The notes beneath the pieces are model-generated. The model searched no databases, was not told the origin of the DNA, and saw nothing but the letters and a program-made list of their open reading frames with translations. The position numbers and the translations under genes were made by a program. 64,000 nt of DNA. Source: Dyadobacter psychrotolerans. GTDB lineage: Bacteria; Bacteroidota; Bacteroidia; Cytophagales; Spirosomataceae. Numbering within the stretch: the stretch's first letter is position 1; each line of letters starts with the position of its first letter. Positions 18,823 through 26,686 of this stretch are shown here, in pieces. The stretch spans positions 1 to 64,000 of the forward strand of contig NZ_SMFL01000016.1 of the NCBI RefSeq assembly GCF_004349265.1. The letters are read 5' to 3'.

Positions 18823-18853
18823 CAAAGATAAGACATCGGGCTGTGTTTGCCAA
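18823..18853 (-). promoter_or_regulatory. Bacteroidota-type promoter for the DUF2958 gene
   Basis: On the minus strand TTG (18853-18851), a 20-base spacer and TATCTTTG (18830-18823) match the Bacteroidota -33/-7 consensus with TAnnTTTG exact. The predicted transcription start falls on or beside the ATG at 18818, implying a leaderless or very short-leader mRNA. Confidence 0.5.
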
Positions 18854-18863
18854 TGTCAGTACG

Positions 18864-19442
18864 TTATTGCGCACTTAGCTTTTTACGTACTTTACTTAAA
18901 AATTCAGGAGAAAAACCAAGATAAGAAGCGATATAATGCTGCGCAACGCGTTGTGGAATGGCGGGATAGCGGTTCAAAAAATCAAGATACTTTTCTACTG
19001 CGGTAGTGGAAATAGTCCTGAACAATCTTTCCTGCAATTGTGCGAGATTACGCTGCACCATCAACCGAAACATGCGCTCAAAACCAGGAACGGTGGCCAG
19101 CAGTTTTTCTTTGTTTTCAGGTGTCAGAATAAGTAGTTCGCAATCTTCAAGCGTTTCAATATAAACGAGACTCGGCGTCTGATTTTGAAAGCTCGTGATG
19201 TCACTTACCCACCAGTCTTCTATAGCAAATTGCAAAGTAACTTCTGCTCCTGACTGGTCAATGTGATAAGTGCGTATGCAGCCTTTCAAAATATATGCTT
19301 CAAACTGGCAAACTTCGCCTTCCTGCAAAAGAAATGTTTTACGCGGCTGTTTTTTGTATTGTAGTAACGTATCAAAATAGGCCAGATCATCGGGTTGAAA
19401 AGGCATACACCGAAGCGCGTAGGCATTTATTTTTTCAAACAT
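18864..19442 (-). CDS. Crp/Fnr-family transcription regulator
   Basis: 192 residues. A cyclic-nucleotide-binding-type beta-barrel occupies about 15-125 (FLLQEGEVCQFEAYILKGCIRTY is the barrel signature) and a compact C-terminal helix-turn-helix about 150-190 ends in ASYLGFSPEFLSKVRKKL, the usual Bacteroidota form. The ligand is not deducible; there is no cysteine cluster for an iron-sulfur centre. Five bases downstream of the degenerate receiver gene, so probably co-expressed with it. Confidence 0.88.
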   Translation of the reverse strand: MFEKINAYALRCMPFQPDDLAYFDTLLQYKKQPRKTFLLQEGEVCQFEAYILKGCIRTYHIDQSGAEVTLQFAIEDWWVSDITSFQNQTPSLVYIETLEDCELLILTPENKEKLLATVPGFERMFRLMVQRNLAQLQERLFRTISTTAVEKYLDFLNRYPAIPQRVAQHYIASYLGFSPEFLSKVRKKLSAQ

Positions 19443-19447
19443 AAATT

Positions 19448-19762
19448 TTATTGATTGTGGCGGCCTGCAAGCGCGTGCTGAATTTCTGAATAAAGCAGTC
19501 CGCTTCCACCACCAAAATGACGTATGCAGATCATATCCGGGTTTGTGCTTGTAAAACTGCTTCTAAGTACCAATTCGGTCTGATCATCCACACCCACACC
19601 TAACAGCACAAGATCAAATACATTTTCCTGAAAAACAGAAAGAGCGTCGGTAGCACTGGCTGCCCCTACCCCATTCCAAAGTTCGTTTTTATTAATTAGC
19701 CTTAATATGGTAGCCAGGATTTCCGGATGATCGGCCAGCACAAGAATGTTCGTTTTACCCAT
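19448..19762 (-). CDS. Receiver-like protein lacking the phosphoacceptor aspartate
   Basis: 104 residues with the outline of a CheY receiver (NILVLADHPEILATILRLIN, then FDLVLLGVGVDDQTE). In a true receiver the third strand ends in LLD; here glycine replaces that aspartate, and the conserved lysine of strand 5 is not evident (RHFGGGSGLLY). It cannot be phosphorylated in the normal way. It is tightly linked (5-base gap) to the Crp/Fnr gene, so it may act as a phosphorylation-independent partner. The family assignment is from pattern only. Confidence 0.65.
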   Translation of the reverse strand: MGKTNILVLADHPEILATILRLINKNELWNGVGAASATDALSVFQENVFDLVLLGVGVDDQTELVLRSSFTSTNPDMICIRHFGGGSGLLYSEIQHALAGRHNQ

Positions 19763-19831
19763 TATTAAATATAGTTGTAAAGTCTGCGATTGCCAAAAAC
19801 ATGTATGGGTGACAGCGATCCCCTAAGCTGT

Positions 19832-20548
19832 CTACCACTTTTGAGGCACTTCCATAACCAGTAATTTGGCCTCGTTCAGCACAGAAAAAACGAACGTTTC
19901 GGCATTCATGATACCAAATCCATCACGTTTGCCAAGTACCTGTTCACCGATTTGCAAATCACCTTCAATCACAAATATATAAATGCCGTTGTCTTTGTTT
20001 TTAAGATGATATTCTCCCTCAAAACCTTTGTCAAAGTCACCCAAATGAAACCAGGCATTTTGATAAATCCACACGCCTTCATCGCCGGCATCCGGAGAGA
20101 GGATTTGAAGCCATTTATTGTGTTTATCTTTTTTAGAAAAATCCTGCTGGTCGTAACGCGGGGTAACATTCAGCTGATTTGGGTAAAGCCATATCTGCAA
20201 AAAGCTCACCGGTTCGTCAGCATCCTTATTGTATTCAGTATGATAAATCCCTGTTCCGGCGCTCATTACCTGTATTTCTCCCGGCCTTATGAGCGCAAGA
20301 TTGCCCATACTATCCTGGTGCTCCAAAGTACCTTCCAGCGGTATGGAGATAATTTCCATATTATCATGCGGATGTTCACCAAAGCCTTTTCCTCCGTTTA
20401 CGGTGTCATCGTTAAGCACCCTTAGCGCACCGAACTGCAAACGTTCAGGATCATAATGTCCGTGAAAACTGAATGTCTGAGCGCTTTGCAGCCAGCCATG
20501 ATCTGCTGAATGTCTTGTGTCCGCCTTGTGCAGAATGGTTTGTTCCAT
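19832..20548 (-). CDS. Pirin-family protein (YhhW-type, quercetinase-like)
   Basis: 238 residues of the bicupin pirin family. The metal site is intact: H59 and H61 in GEHPHDNMEI, H103 and E105 in IYHTE. Relatives (E. coli YhhW, human pirin) have quercetin 2,3-dioxygenase activity in vitro and respond to redox or electrophile stress. It follows the esterase gene by 27 bases in what looks like an MhqO/MhqD-type operon, which favours an aromatic/quinone-stress role. Confidence 0.9.
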   Translation of the reverse strand: MEQTILHKADTRHSADHGWLQSAQTFSFHGHYDPERLQFGALRVLNDDTVNGGKGFGEHPHDNMEIISIPLEGTLEHQDSMGNLALIRPGEIQVMSAGTGIYHTEYNKDADEPVSFLQIWLYPNQLNVTPRYDQQDFSKKDKHNKWLQILSPDAGDEGVWIYQNAWFHLGDFDKGFEGEYHLKNKDNGIYIFVIEGDLQIGEQVLGKRDGFGIMNAETFVFSVLNEAKLLVMEVPQKW

Positions 20549-20575
20549 CTTTTATTACTGATTAACAGACTGTTA

Positions 20576-21199
20576 TTAACTTAAAATTTCCTTATTAACG
20601 ATTTCAATTTCCTCAGCTGAAATGGTGTGAGGACGGCCGGGATAAATCTCTGAGCTGACATTTGCTTTCAGGTTTTTGAAAATGTCAACACTTTCATTAA
20701 CACGCGAAACAGGCACGTGGGGATCAGGATCTCCGGTAGAAATGAACACCGGCGTACCTTCAAAATCACCCTTATAATTACTTTCAACCAATTGCTTGCC
20801 AACCAGCCCGCCGGTAAGCGCAATAATACCTCCGTAGCGTTTGGCATGCCGGGCCGTATATTCCAGTGTCAGACAAGCGCCCTGAGAAAAGCCGGCAAAA
20901 TAAATATTCTCAGAGCTGATACCCTCAGCCTCAATTTCCGCCACAAGGTCCTCAATTACGTTTAATGCGGAATCCAGCGCAGGCTGATTTTGGCCCACAG
21001 GTGCCATAAAACCATAAGGATACCAACTGTTATTTGTAGCCTCCGGTGCTAGGATCGCCATTTCATCCAGTTTGAGATAACGTTTCAATGAAATGATATC
21101 CCGCGCCGAACTACCTCTCCCATGCAGCATAATAATTGCCTTTTTTGCCTGACCAATTTCCTTCCCGCTTGTTGTTATTTGTTTTGTATGCGAATACAT
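20576..21199 (-). CDS. Phospholipase/carboxylesterase-family hydrolase (MhqD-like)
   Basis: 207 residues from ATG 21199; the longer frame starts at TTG. Alpha/beta hydrolase with oxyanion region MLHGRGS, nucleophile S105 in GFSQG, an aspartate in GDPDPHVP and the histidine in GRPHTI. This family includes Bacillus MhqD, encoded next to the dioxygenase MhqO in the methylhydroquinone-resistance regulon; here the MhqO-like gene is 87 bases upstream in the same direction. Substrate not deducible. Confidence 0.85.
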   Translation of the reverse strand: MYSHTKQITTSGKEIGQAKKAIIMLHGRGSSARDIISLKRYLKLDEMAILAPEATNNSWYPYGFMAPVGQNQPALDSALNVIEDLVAEIEAEGISSENIYFAGFSQGACLTLEYTARHAKRYGGIIALTGGLVGKQLVESNYKGDFEGTPVFISTGDPDPHVPVSRVNESVDIFKNLKANVSSEIYPGRPHTISAEEIEIVNKEILS

Positions 21200-21286
21200 G
21201 ATTTCGGAATTTAAGATCGTTTGGATCAATTAACTAAAATTACAAATCGGTCAAAGAAAACTCCCTGGCCGATTTGCCTTTAAAAT

Positions 21287-22225
21287 TTAAACCAGTTTAG
21301 GCAACACTTTTACAATTTGTTCCCGGCGCGGTTCATATTGGGCTGGCAACATCAGGCCTGATCCCAACTGTTCAACCGTTTCATCTGTGGCAAATCCCGG
21401 GTTGTCACTTGCAATTTCAAAAAGAACACCACCCGGTTCACGGAAGTAAAGAGAATAGAAATAATTTCTATCAATTTTATCCGTAATCTGATGACCGGCC
21501 TCGATAACTTTTTTACGGAACTCCATCAAAATATCATCATTGGCTACCCGGAAAGCTACATGGTGAACAGAACCGCCTGCAACATGACCGGCTCTTTCTC
21601 CCGGCACTTCAACCAGATCCACTATTGCTGCATTTTCAACTGCGTCAGTCACAAACCGATAGCGGTTTACATGTTGTTCCAGCAATTTATAACCAAAAAT
21701 ATCGGTCAGTATTTTCGCAGTTTCCTCAATTTTATTGCTACTGATTGTAATATTATGAAAACCGCGTGTCGCATTTTCGGCAGTCACTTCGCTGGTTTCC
21801 CAGGGTTTGCGGTTATCTGCTTTTTTAGGCACTGTCAGCTCAAATTTCAAACCATCCGGATCCAGGAAAGTAAGATACTGTTCGCCGAATTTTTCAGCGG
21901 GTTTATTATAAGTTACTTTATTGTCGTGTAATCTTTTCAACCAGAAATCCAGACTTCCTTCGGGCACAGAATAACCAATTTCGGTTACCTGACGTGTTCC
22001 TCTTCTGCCGGCAGGGATTTGATCGCCCCAAGGGAAAAAGGTAAGGATGGTTCCCGGCGTCCCGTTTTCGTCACCGTAGTAGAAATGGTATGTGTTTGGA
22101 TCGTCAAAATTCACCGTTTTTTTAACCATTCTCAAACCCATCACACGGGTGTAGAAATCATAATTTCTTTTGGCGTCACTTGCTATTGCTGTAATATGGT
22201 GGATGCCGTTGATTGTATTTTCCAT
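21287..22225 (-). CDS. Ring-cleaving dioxygenase of the glyoxalase fold (MhqO-like)
   Basis: 312 residues from ATG 22225, chosen because AAGGA lies seven bases upstream and the conserved NGIHHITAIASD begins at once. Two VOC modules, about 5-135 and 155-290. Metal ligands are likely H9/H10 in GIHHIT, a histidine in GSVHHVAF and the glutamate in VLFEIASDNPGF, the pattern of MhqO/MhqA-type hydroquinone extradiol dioxygenases. It should open the ring of quinol-type aromatics in the cytoplasm, with the esterase and pirin downstream. Confidence 0.88.
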   Translation of the reverse strand: MENTINGIHHITAIASDAKRNYDFYTRVMGLRMVKKTVNFDDPNTYHFYYGDENGTPGTILTFFPWGDQIPAGRRGTRQVTEIGYSVPEGSLDFWLKRLHDNKVTYNKPAEKFGEQYLTFLDPDGLKFELTVPKKADNRKPWETSEVTAENATRGFHNITISSNKIEETAKILTDIFGYKLLEQHVNRYRFVTDAVENAAIVDLVEVPGERAGHVAGGSVHHVAFRVANDDILMEFRKKVIEAGHQITDKIDRNYFYSLYFREPGGVLFEIASDNPGFATDETVEQLGSGLMLPAQYEPRREQIVKVLPKLV

Positions 22226-22262
22226 GTCCTTATAAAGTTTAGTTGTTTTCGTTTTGATGATA

Positions 22263-22270
22263 CAAATGTA
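22263..22270 (-). promoter_or_regulatory. -7 element upstream of the MhqO-like gene
   Basis: TACATTTG on the minus strand (22270-22263) matches TAnnTTTG exactly, about 37 bases before the ATG at 22225. The -33 element is weak (no TTG at standard spacing), which could mean activator dependence. Confidence 0.4.
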
Positions 22271-22536
22271 CCGGATCAGCCCAGGCGAAAGCATTGAACT
22301 AGGACAAGAAAAACGTAAGTTTGGATTTTAATTTTTCGGGTAAATAAAACATCAAATGAACGTAAAATGCCGATCTCTTTCTATTTAGTAAACTTACAAC
22401 CCACTATAAAACAGAAGATTACACCGTAAAACCAGTCTGTAAATGAATATAAAACCCTGAGGATTTGGAATGAAAAGAGAAATTATGTGTTATATATTCG
22501 TGACAAGGACCAGTTAAAAAACTTGCTTTTAAAATC

Positions 22537-22878
22537 ATGAATTGGATTGCGATAAAAGATGAAGACCAGATACAGGATATTTTCAAATCAGAAGAATACT
22601 CCATTATCTACAAACACAGCCCGCGTTGTATGACAAGCCTGATGGCTTATCGTCAGCTCAAATCTGAGGTTAGTGGTGTGCCTGATGTTGAAATACCGCT
22701 ATATATTGTAGATGTAATCAGCAACCGCAGGGAATCGCAGCTTATAGCCGGCACTTTCCTGGTTCAGCATGAATCCCCTCAGATTTTGGTTGTTAAAAAA
22801 GGAATCTGCGTTTTTAACACTTCCCATGAAAATGTCTCGCTTCAAATAGCCATGGAGCACATTGATCAGGTAGCTTAA
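22537..22878 (+). CDS. ytxJ: Monothiol bacilliredoxin YtxJ
   Basis: 113 residues, thioredoxin fold. The motif IIYKHSPRCMTS carries the single redox cysteine C31 that defines the YtxJ bacilliredoxins, and the cis-proline loop ESPQILVV and the strand YIVDV agree. It would remove bacillithiol from S-bacillithiolated proteins, consistent with Bacteroidota that use bacillithiol. It is divergent from the MhqO-like operon, which fits a local electrophile/thiol-stress cluster. 311 bases separate the two divergent starts and hold both promoters. Confidence 0.88.
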   Translation: MNWIAIKDEDQIQDIFKSEEYSIIYKHSPRCMTSLMAYRQLKSEVSGVPDVEIPLYIVDVISNRRESQLIAGTFLVQHESPQILVVKKGICVFNTSHENVSLQIAMEHIDQVA

Positions 22879-22947
22879 ATCCAAGCATTGTTTTGAAACC
22901 CTAAGTCCGGGTACCAATCTATTTTGTCCAAATATTATTTATGGATT

Positions 22948-22986
22948 ATCTCCAAATTAATGGAATTAATCCATAAATTTGGAGAT
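22948..22986. repeat. 39-base near-perfect palindrome (hairpin or operator)
   Basis: The 17-base arms ATCTCCAAATTAATGGA (22948-22964) and TCCATAAATTTGGAGAT (22970-22986) pair with one mismatch around a five-base loop ATTAA. A further related half, TCCAAAT...ATGGA, lies at 22927-22945. No T-tract follows, so a simple terminator for ytxJ is unlikely; it sits 14 bases before the ATG of the small ORF at 23001. Confidence 0.75.
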
Positions 22987-23000
22987 CAATCAATTTGGCT

Positions 23001-23192
23001 ATGCGAGAACTTAATTACATCATTATCTCAACGGAGATGGTCTGGCAGTGGTACTATGACCCATGCAAAGGAAAACACTTTAAAGAATTGCTCGGTAAAG
23101 AAGCAAGGTTCTTCATTAGTATTCTTGAAACAAAAAAAGACATTTATATAGAAGATATTTTGCCTCAGCTCAAATCGCCGGAGAATAACTGA
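23001..23192 (+). CDS. Small hypothetical protein (63 aa)
   Basis: 63 residues from ATG 23001, beginning MRELNYIIISTEMVWQWYYD, with acidic and lysine-rich segments and one cysteine. No family is recognised and there is no signal or membrane helix. It is preceded by a strong palindrome and stops eight bases before the convergent pirin gene. An overlapping frame (22924-23151) looks less protein-like. Real but uncertain. Confidence 0.35.
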   Translation: MRELNYIIISTEMVWQWYYDPCKGKHFKELLGKEARFFISILETKKDIYIEDILPQLKSPENN

Positions 23193-23200
23193 AAACGATT

Positions 23201-24094
23201 CTATTTTGGTTTTAACGCACTGCCTGAATCTGGCAAAGGGATAAATCCCGTTTCACCCTCTATGACAGGAAAATTCTGCTGCTGCCAGTTTAGTTTTGCT
23301 GCTTCTATCAGGTCGCGATTTGTGGAAACAAAATTCCAGTATATCAGTCTTTCTTCGGGAAAAGGATCACCGCCAAAAATATAGATGGTGGTATTGGCAT
23401 GCATCACAAACTCACAAAGCTGACTGTCTTTGGAAACCAGTATCCGCTTTGGTTCGTAGGTAATTCCTTCACTTTCAATGCTTCCTTCCAGAATATACAG
23501 CCCGGCTTCACCAAACAAGTCTGAGCCAATATTTACCCTTTGTTCAACAGTGCTTTTAATCTCCAGAAAGTAAAGATTGCTGTAAACCGGCACGGGGGAG
23601 TTTTGGTCAAAAGCCGAACCTGCAATTAATTTATAATTTACTCCATCCTGTTGCCATTCAGGAATCTGATCCGTTTCGGCATGAAAGAAATCTGGTTCCA
23701 TTTCTTCCAGCTCCCTGGGAAGCGCCACCCAAATCTGCAATCCATGCAGCTTTTTATCAGAATGACGTAAATATTCAGGTGTGCGTTCCGAATGAACAAT
23801 TCCTTTGCCGGCGGTCATCCAGTTAACTTGTCCCGGTTTAATTTCAATGTTGTTGCCCAGCGTATCCTTATGCATAATGGCACCTTCGAAAAGGTATGTC
23901 AAAGTCGACAGTCCAATATGCGGATGGGGTCCGATGTCGATATTTTGAAATTCTTTCAGATTTGCCGGGCCCATGTGATCAATAAATATGAATGGCCCTA
24001 CCTTCCGTTTGCCCCGAAATGGCAGAAGCCTGCCAACAAGAAAATTGCCAATGTCAGCGGGCCGCTCCTCGATAATCATATTAATATTTGACAT
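23201..24094 (-). CDS. Pirin-family protein
   Basis: 297 residues, the longer pirin type. Metal ligands H57 and H59 in GPHPHIGLST, H101 and E103 in IVHSERTPE are intact, and the RLLPFRGKRKVGPFIFIDH opening is classic. A second pirin within 4 kb of the YhhW-type one, but a different subfamily and its own transcription unit. Likely a metal-dependent redox-responsive protein; substrate unknown. Confidence 0.92.
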   Translation of the reverse strand: MSNINMIIEERPADIGNFLVGRLLPFRGKRKVGPFIFIDHMGPANLKEFQNIDIGPHPHIGLSTLTYLFEGAIMHKDTLGNNIEIKPGQVNWMTAGKGIVHSERTPEYLRHSDKKLHGLQIWVALPRELEEMEPDFFHAETDQIPEWQQDGVNYKLIAGSAFDQNSPVPVYSNLYFLEIKSTVEQRVNIGSDLFGEAGLYILEGSIESEGITYEPKRILVSKDSQLCEFVMHANTTIYIFGGDPFPEERLIYWNFVSTNRDLIEAAKLNWQQQNFPVIEGETGFIPLPDSGSALKPK

Positions 24095-24305
24095 CCTAAG
24101 ATCAGTTAAGTGGGGAAGTTCGGTCTCAGTATATAAAACCTGACATAACGATTGATGGTATAATATCGAAATAAAAAGCTGAATTTCGGTGGAATTGACA
24201 ATATACGTCGTAAAACTTACTGGAATGATTTTTGTTAGATGACTATCATTCAGAATTCGCTAACTTTCCAATTCAGGTTTGATATAAGATTTGTACTGCC
24301 ACAAT

Positions 24306-25070
24306 ATGACTGAATACGAAGAGAAAATAAAGCATGAATTGCAAAAATGGCAATTGAAAATGCAAAAACATCCTTCCCGCGTGGACAGGATCTCCAAGAC
24401 CGTTCAGGACAAAATTAACAGTTTCATTCCCGATAAGATCCACGATACGATTACATCTGCGATTAAACAGATGACACGTGCCGTTCTTTTTGGTGCTGAG
24501 TTTACAACTTCTGCACCCGTGTTCATGAGTTCTTTGGAACAGGTTGATAAAGCAGTACAATCGAAAATCGAATTTTATAAAAAAGCCGGTGCGGCGGAAG
24601 GTGGCATTACCGGTGCAGGCGGCTTTTTGCTGGCAATGGCCGAATTTCCGATTTTGATCGGCATCAAGATGAAACTGCTTTTTGATATTGCCGCACTATA
24701 TGGAAAGCAGGTTGATGATTACCGCGAAAGACTTTTTATTTTACACATTTTTCAGCTTGCCTTTTCAAGCCAGAAGAACCGGCAGAAGGTTTATAACCAA
24801 ATGGCTGACTGGAACACAATCAATCAGGCGCTGCCCGAAGACATTCATCAGTTTGACTGGAAGAGTTTTCAGCAGGAATATCGTGATTACATCGACCTTG
24901 CCAAAATGGCCCAGCTGATCCCGGGCATTGGTGCAGCTGTTGGACTTGTAGTCAATTACCGTCTTTTAAACCAGCTTGGTAAAACAGCAATGAATGCTTA
25001 CCGGATGAGATGGCTCCAAGAAAAAAATATGTTAAACCCGCAATCCGGTCAGCCGCTGATTACCGGATAA
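24306..25070 (+). CDS. EcsC-family protein
   Basis: 254 residues from ATG 24306 (MTEYEEKIKHEL); the upstream TTG adds five residues without support. The family features are amphipathic helices and a central glycine/alanine-rich segment (AGAAEGGITGAGGFLLAMAEFPILIGIKM split by short loops), suggesting peripheral or partial membrane insertion. EcsC proteins are of unknown biochemical role. It is 60 bases upstream of the lipid-transporter operon and may be co-transcribed, which hints at an envelope job. Confidence 0.85.
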   Translation: MTEYEEKIKHELQKWQLKMQKHPSRVDRISKTVQDKINSFIPDKIHDTITSAIKQMTRAVLFGAEFTTSAPVFMSSLEQVDKAVQSKIEFYKKAGAAEGGITGAGGFLLAMAEFPILIGIKMKLLFDIAALYGKQVDDYRERLFILHIFQLAFSSQKNRQKVYNQMADWNTINQALPEDIHQFDWKSFQQEYRDYIDLAKMAQLIPGIGAAVGLVVNYRLLNQLGKTAMNAYRMRWLQEKNMLNPQSGQPLITG

Positions 25071-25130
25071 TGATATCAAAAAGTATACAAACCATAGTTA
25101 TATGTCGATTCACTTGCCAAACAGATTTTA

Positions 25131-25919
25131 ATGGGCTCAACGAATAAAGATAAGGTTTTTAGTAAAGGGCTCGATTCCGCCTTTCTGGCTGTGTACAACG
25201 GCTATAATTTTTTCACCCGATTTTTTCGCGAAGCTTTTCGAGGCCGGATGGAACTACAGGAGCTTGTAAAGCAATGTTACGCCATTGGTTATAAATCGTT
25301 ATTTCTGATAAGTTTAACCGGCTTTATTACCGGAATGGTTTTCACCAAACAATCACGGCCATCGCTTGCAGAGTTCGGGGCTACATCCTGGCTGCCTTCG
25401 CTGGTTTCAATCGCAATTGTGCGTGCACTTGCCGCTTTGGTAACTGCGTTAATTTGTTCCGGAAAAGTCGGATCAAGTATTGGCGCTGAACTTGGCTCGA
25501 TGCGTGTTACCGAGCAAATTGACGCCATGGAAGTTTCTGCGGTTAATCCTTTTAAGTTCCTCGTTGTTACACGCGTTTTAGCGTCTACAATCACCATTCC
25601 AATTTTGGTTTTTTACTGTACGCTTGTTAGTTTATTGGGTGCTTTTTTAAATGTAACATTAAATGAGGGCACCAGTTTTAGGGCATTTTTTGAAAACGCC
25701 TTTGAACAGATCACCTTTCTGGACATCGGGACATCGGTTGCCAAGGCTGTTGCCTATGGTTTCACAATCGGTATAGTAGGCTGCTACCAGGGTTACAATG
25801 CCAGCAAGGGTACCGAAGGTGTGGGTAAGGCGGCAAATTCTGCGGTCGTTATTTCTATGTTCCTGATTTTCATCGAGGAAGTTATTATAGTTCAGGTGTC
25901 TAATTATTTTAGAATATAG
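25131..25919 (+). CDS. MlaE-family ABC transporter permease
   Basis: 262 residues with an N-terminal interfacial helix and about five membrane segments. ISLTGFITGMVFTKQ, SSIGAELGSMRVTEQIDAMEV and a C-terminal FLIFIEEVII are the MlaE/YrbE signatures; the acidic EQIDAMEV loop contacts the ATPase. With the next two genes it forms an MCE-type transporter that moves phospholipids between the outer and inner membranes. I leave the symbol blank because the Bacteroidota system is not shown to be orthologous to E. coli Mla. Confidence 0.93.
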   Translation: MGSTNKDKVFSKGLDSAFLAVYNGYNFFTRFFREAFRGRMELQELVKQCYAIGYKSLFLISLTGFITGMVFTKQSRPSLAEFGATSWLPSLVSIAIVRALAALVTALICSGKVGSSIGAELGSMRVTEQIDAMEVSAVNPFKFLVVTRVLASTITIPILVFYCTLVSLLGAFLNVTLNEGTSFRAFFENAFEQITFLDIGTSVAKAVAYGFTIGIVGCYQGYNASKGTEGVGKAANSAVVISMFLIFIEEVIIVQVSNYFRI

Positions 25920-25921
25920 GT

Positions 25922-26686
25922 ATGGAAGAAACCGCGAAAAATACCGAGCCGGTCATTTCGATCAGGGATTTATATAAATCCTTTGGTGATCTCCATGTAT
26001 TGCAGGGTGTAAACCTTGAAGTTTTAAAGGGAGAAAATGTTGTTGTACTTGGCCGGTCGGGAACGGGTAAATCCGTTTTAATAAAAATCATTGTCGGCCT
26101 GCTGACTCAGGATAAAGGAGAGTGCAATGTATTGGGAAAGGAAGTTTCATCACTCAACGAAAAAGAGTTGCGCGATTTAAGACTTAAAATCGGATTCTCT
26201 TTTCAAAACAGTGCGCTTTATGACAGTATGACCGTCCGCGAGAACCTGGAATTTCCGCTTGTCAGAAATGTTGCAGGGTTGTCAAAAGCAGATGTGAAAG
26301 AAAAAGTAGAGTCTGTTTTAGATGCGGTGGGCCTTCTTAAAACAATTAATCAGGCGCCTTCTGAGCTATCGGGCGGACAACGAAAAAGGATCGGTATTGC
26401 CCGAACACTGATACTTGAACCGGAAATTATGCTGTATGATGAACCTACGGCGGGTCTGGATCCGATCACCTGTATTGAGATCAATGAACTGATCAATGAA
26501 GTTCAGGAGAAATACCATACAAGTGCCATAATCATTACCCATGATTTGACCTGCGCAAGACAAACGGGCGACCGGATTGCGATGCTGCTGGACGGCCATT
26601 TTACAAAACAAGGCACATTTGAAGAAGTCTTTGAAACACAGGACGATAGAATTAAAAGTTTTTACGATTACAACTTTATCAAATAA
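25922..26686 (+). CDS. ABC transporter ATP-binding protein, MlaF type
   Basis: 254 residues. Walker A GRSGTGKSV, Q-loop SFQNSALYDSMTVREN, ABC signature LSGGQRKRIG, Walker B IMLYDEPTAGLD and H-switch IIITHD are all intact. The R instead of Q after the signature and the SALYDSMTV sequence are typical of MlaF. It powers lipid transport by the permease encoded two bases upstream. Confidence 0.94.
   Translation: MEETAKNTEPVISIRDLYKSFGDLHVLQGVNLEVLKGENVVVLGRSGTGKSVLIKIIVGLLTQDKGECNVLGKEVSSLNEKELRDLRLKIGFSFQNSALYDSMTVRENLEFPLVRNVAGLSKADVKEKVESVLDAVGLLKTINQAPSELSGGQRKRIGIARTLILEPEIMLYDEPTAGLDPITCIEINELINEVQEKYHTSAIIITHDLTCARQTGDRIAMLLDGHFTKQGTFEEVFETQDDRIKSFYDYNFIK

Noticed and set aside
22924..23151. 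75-codon ORF overlapping the 63-residue one
   Set aside because: It reads through the palindrome and has a frame-shadow composition; the 63-residue frame starts after the palindrome.
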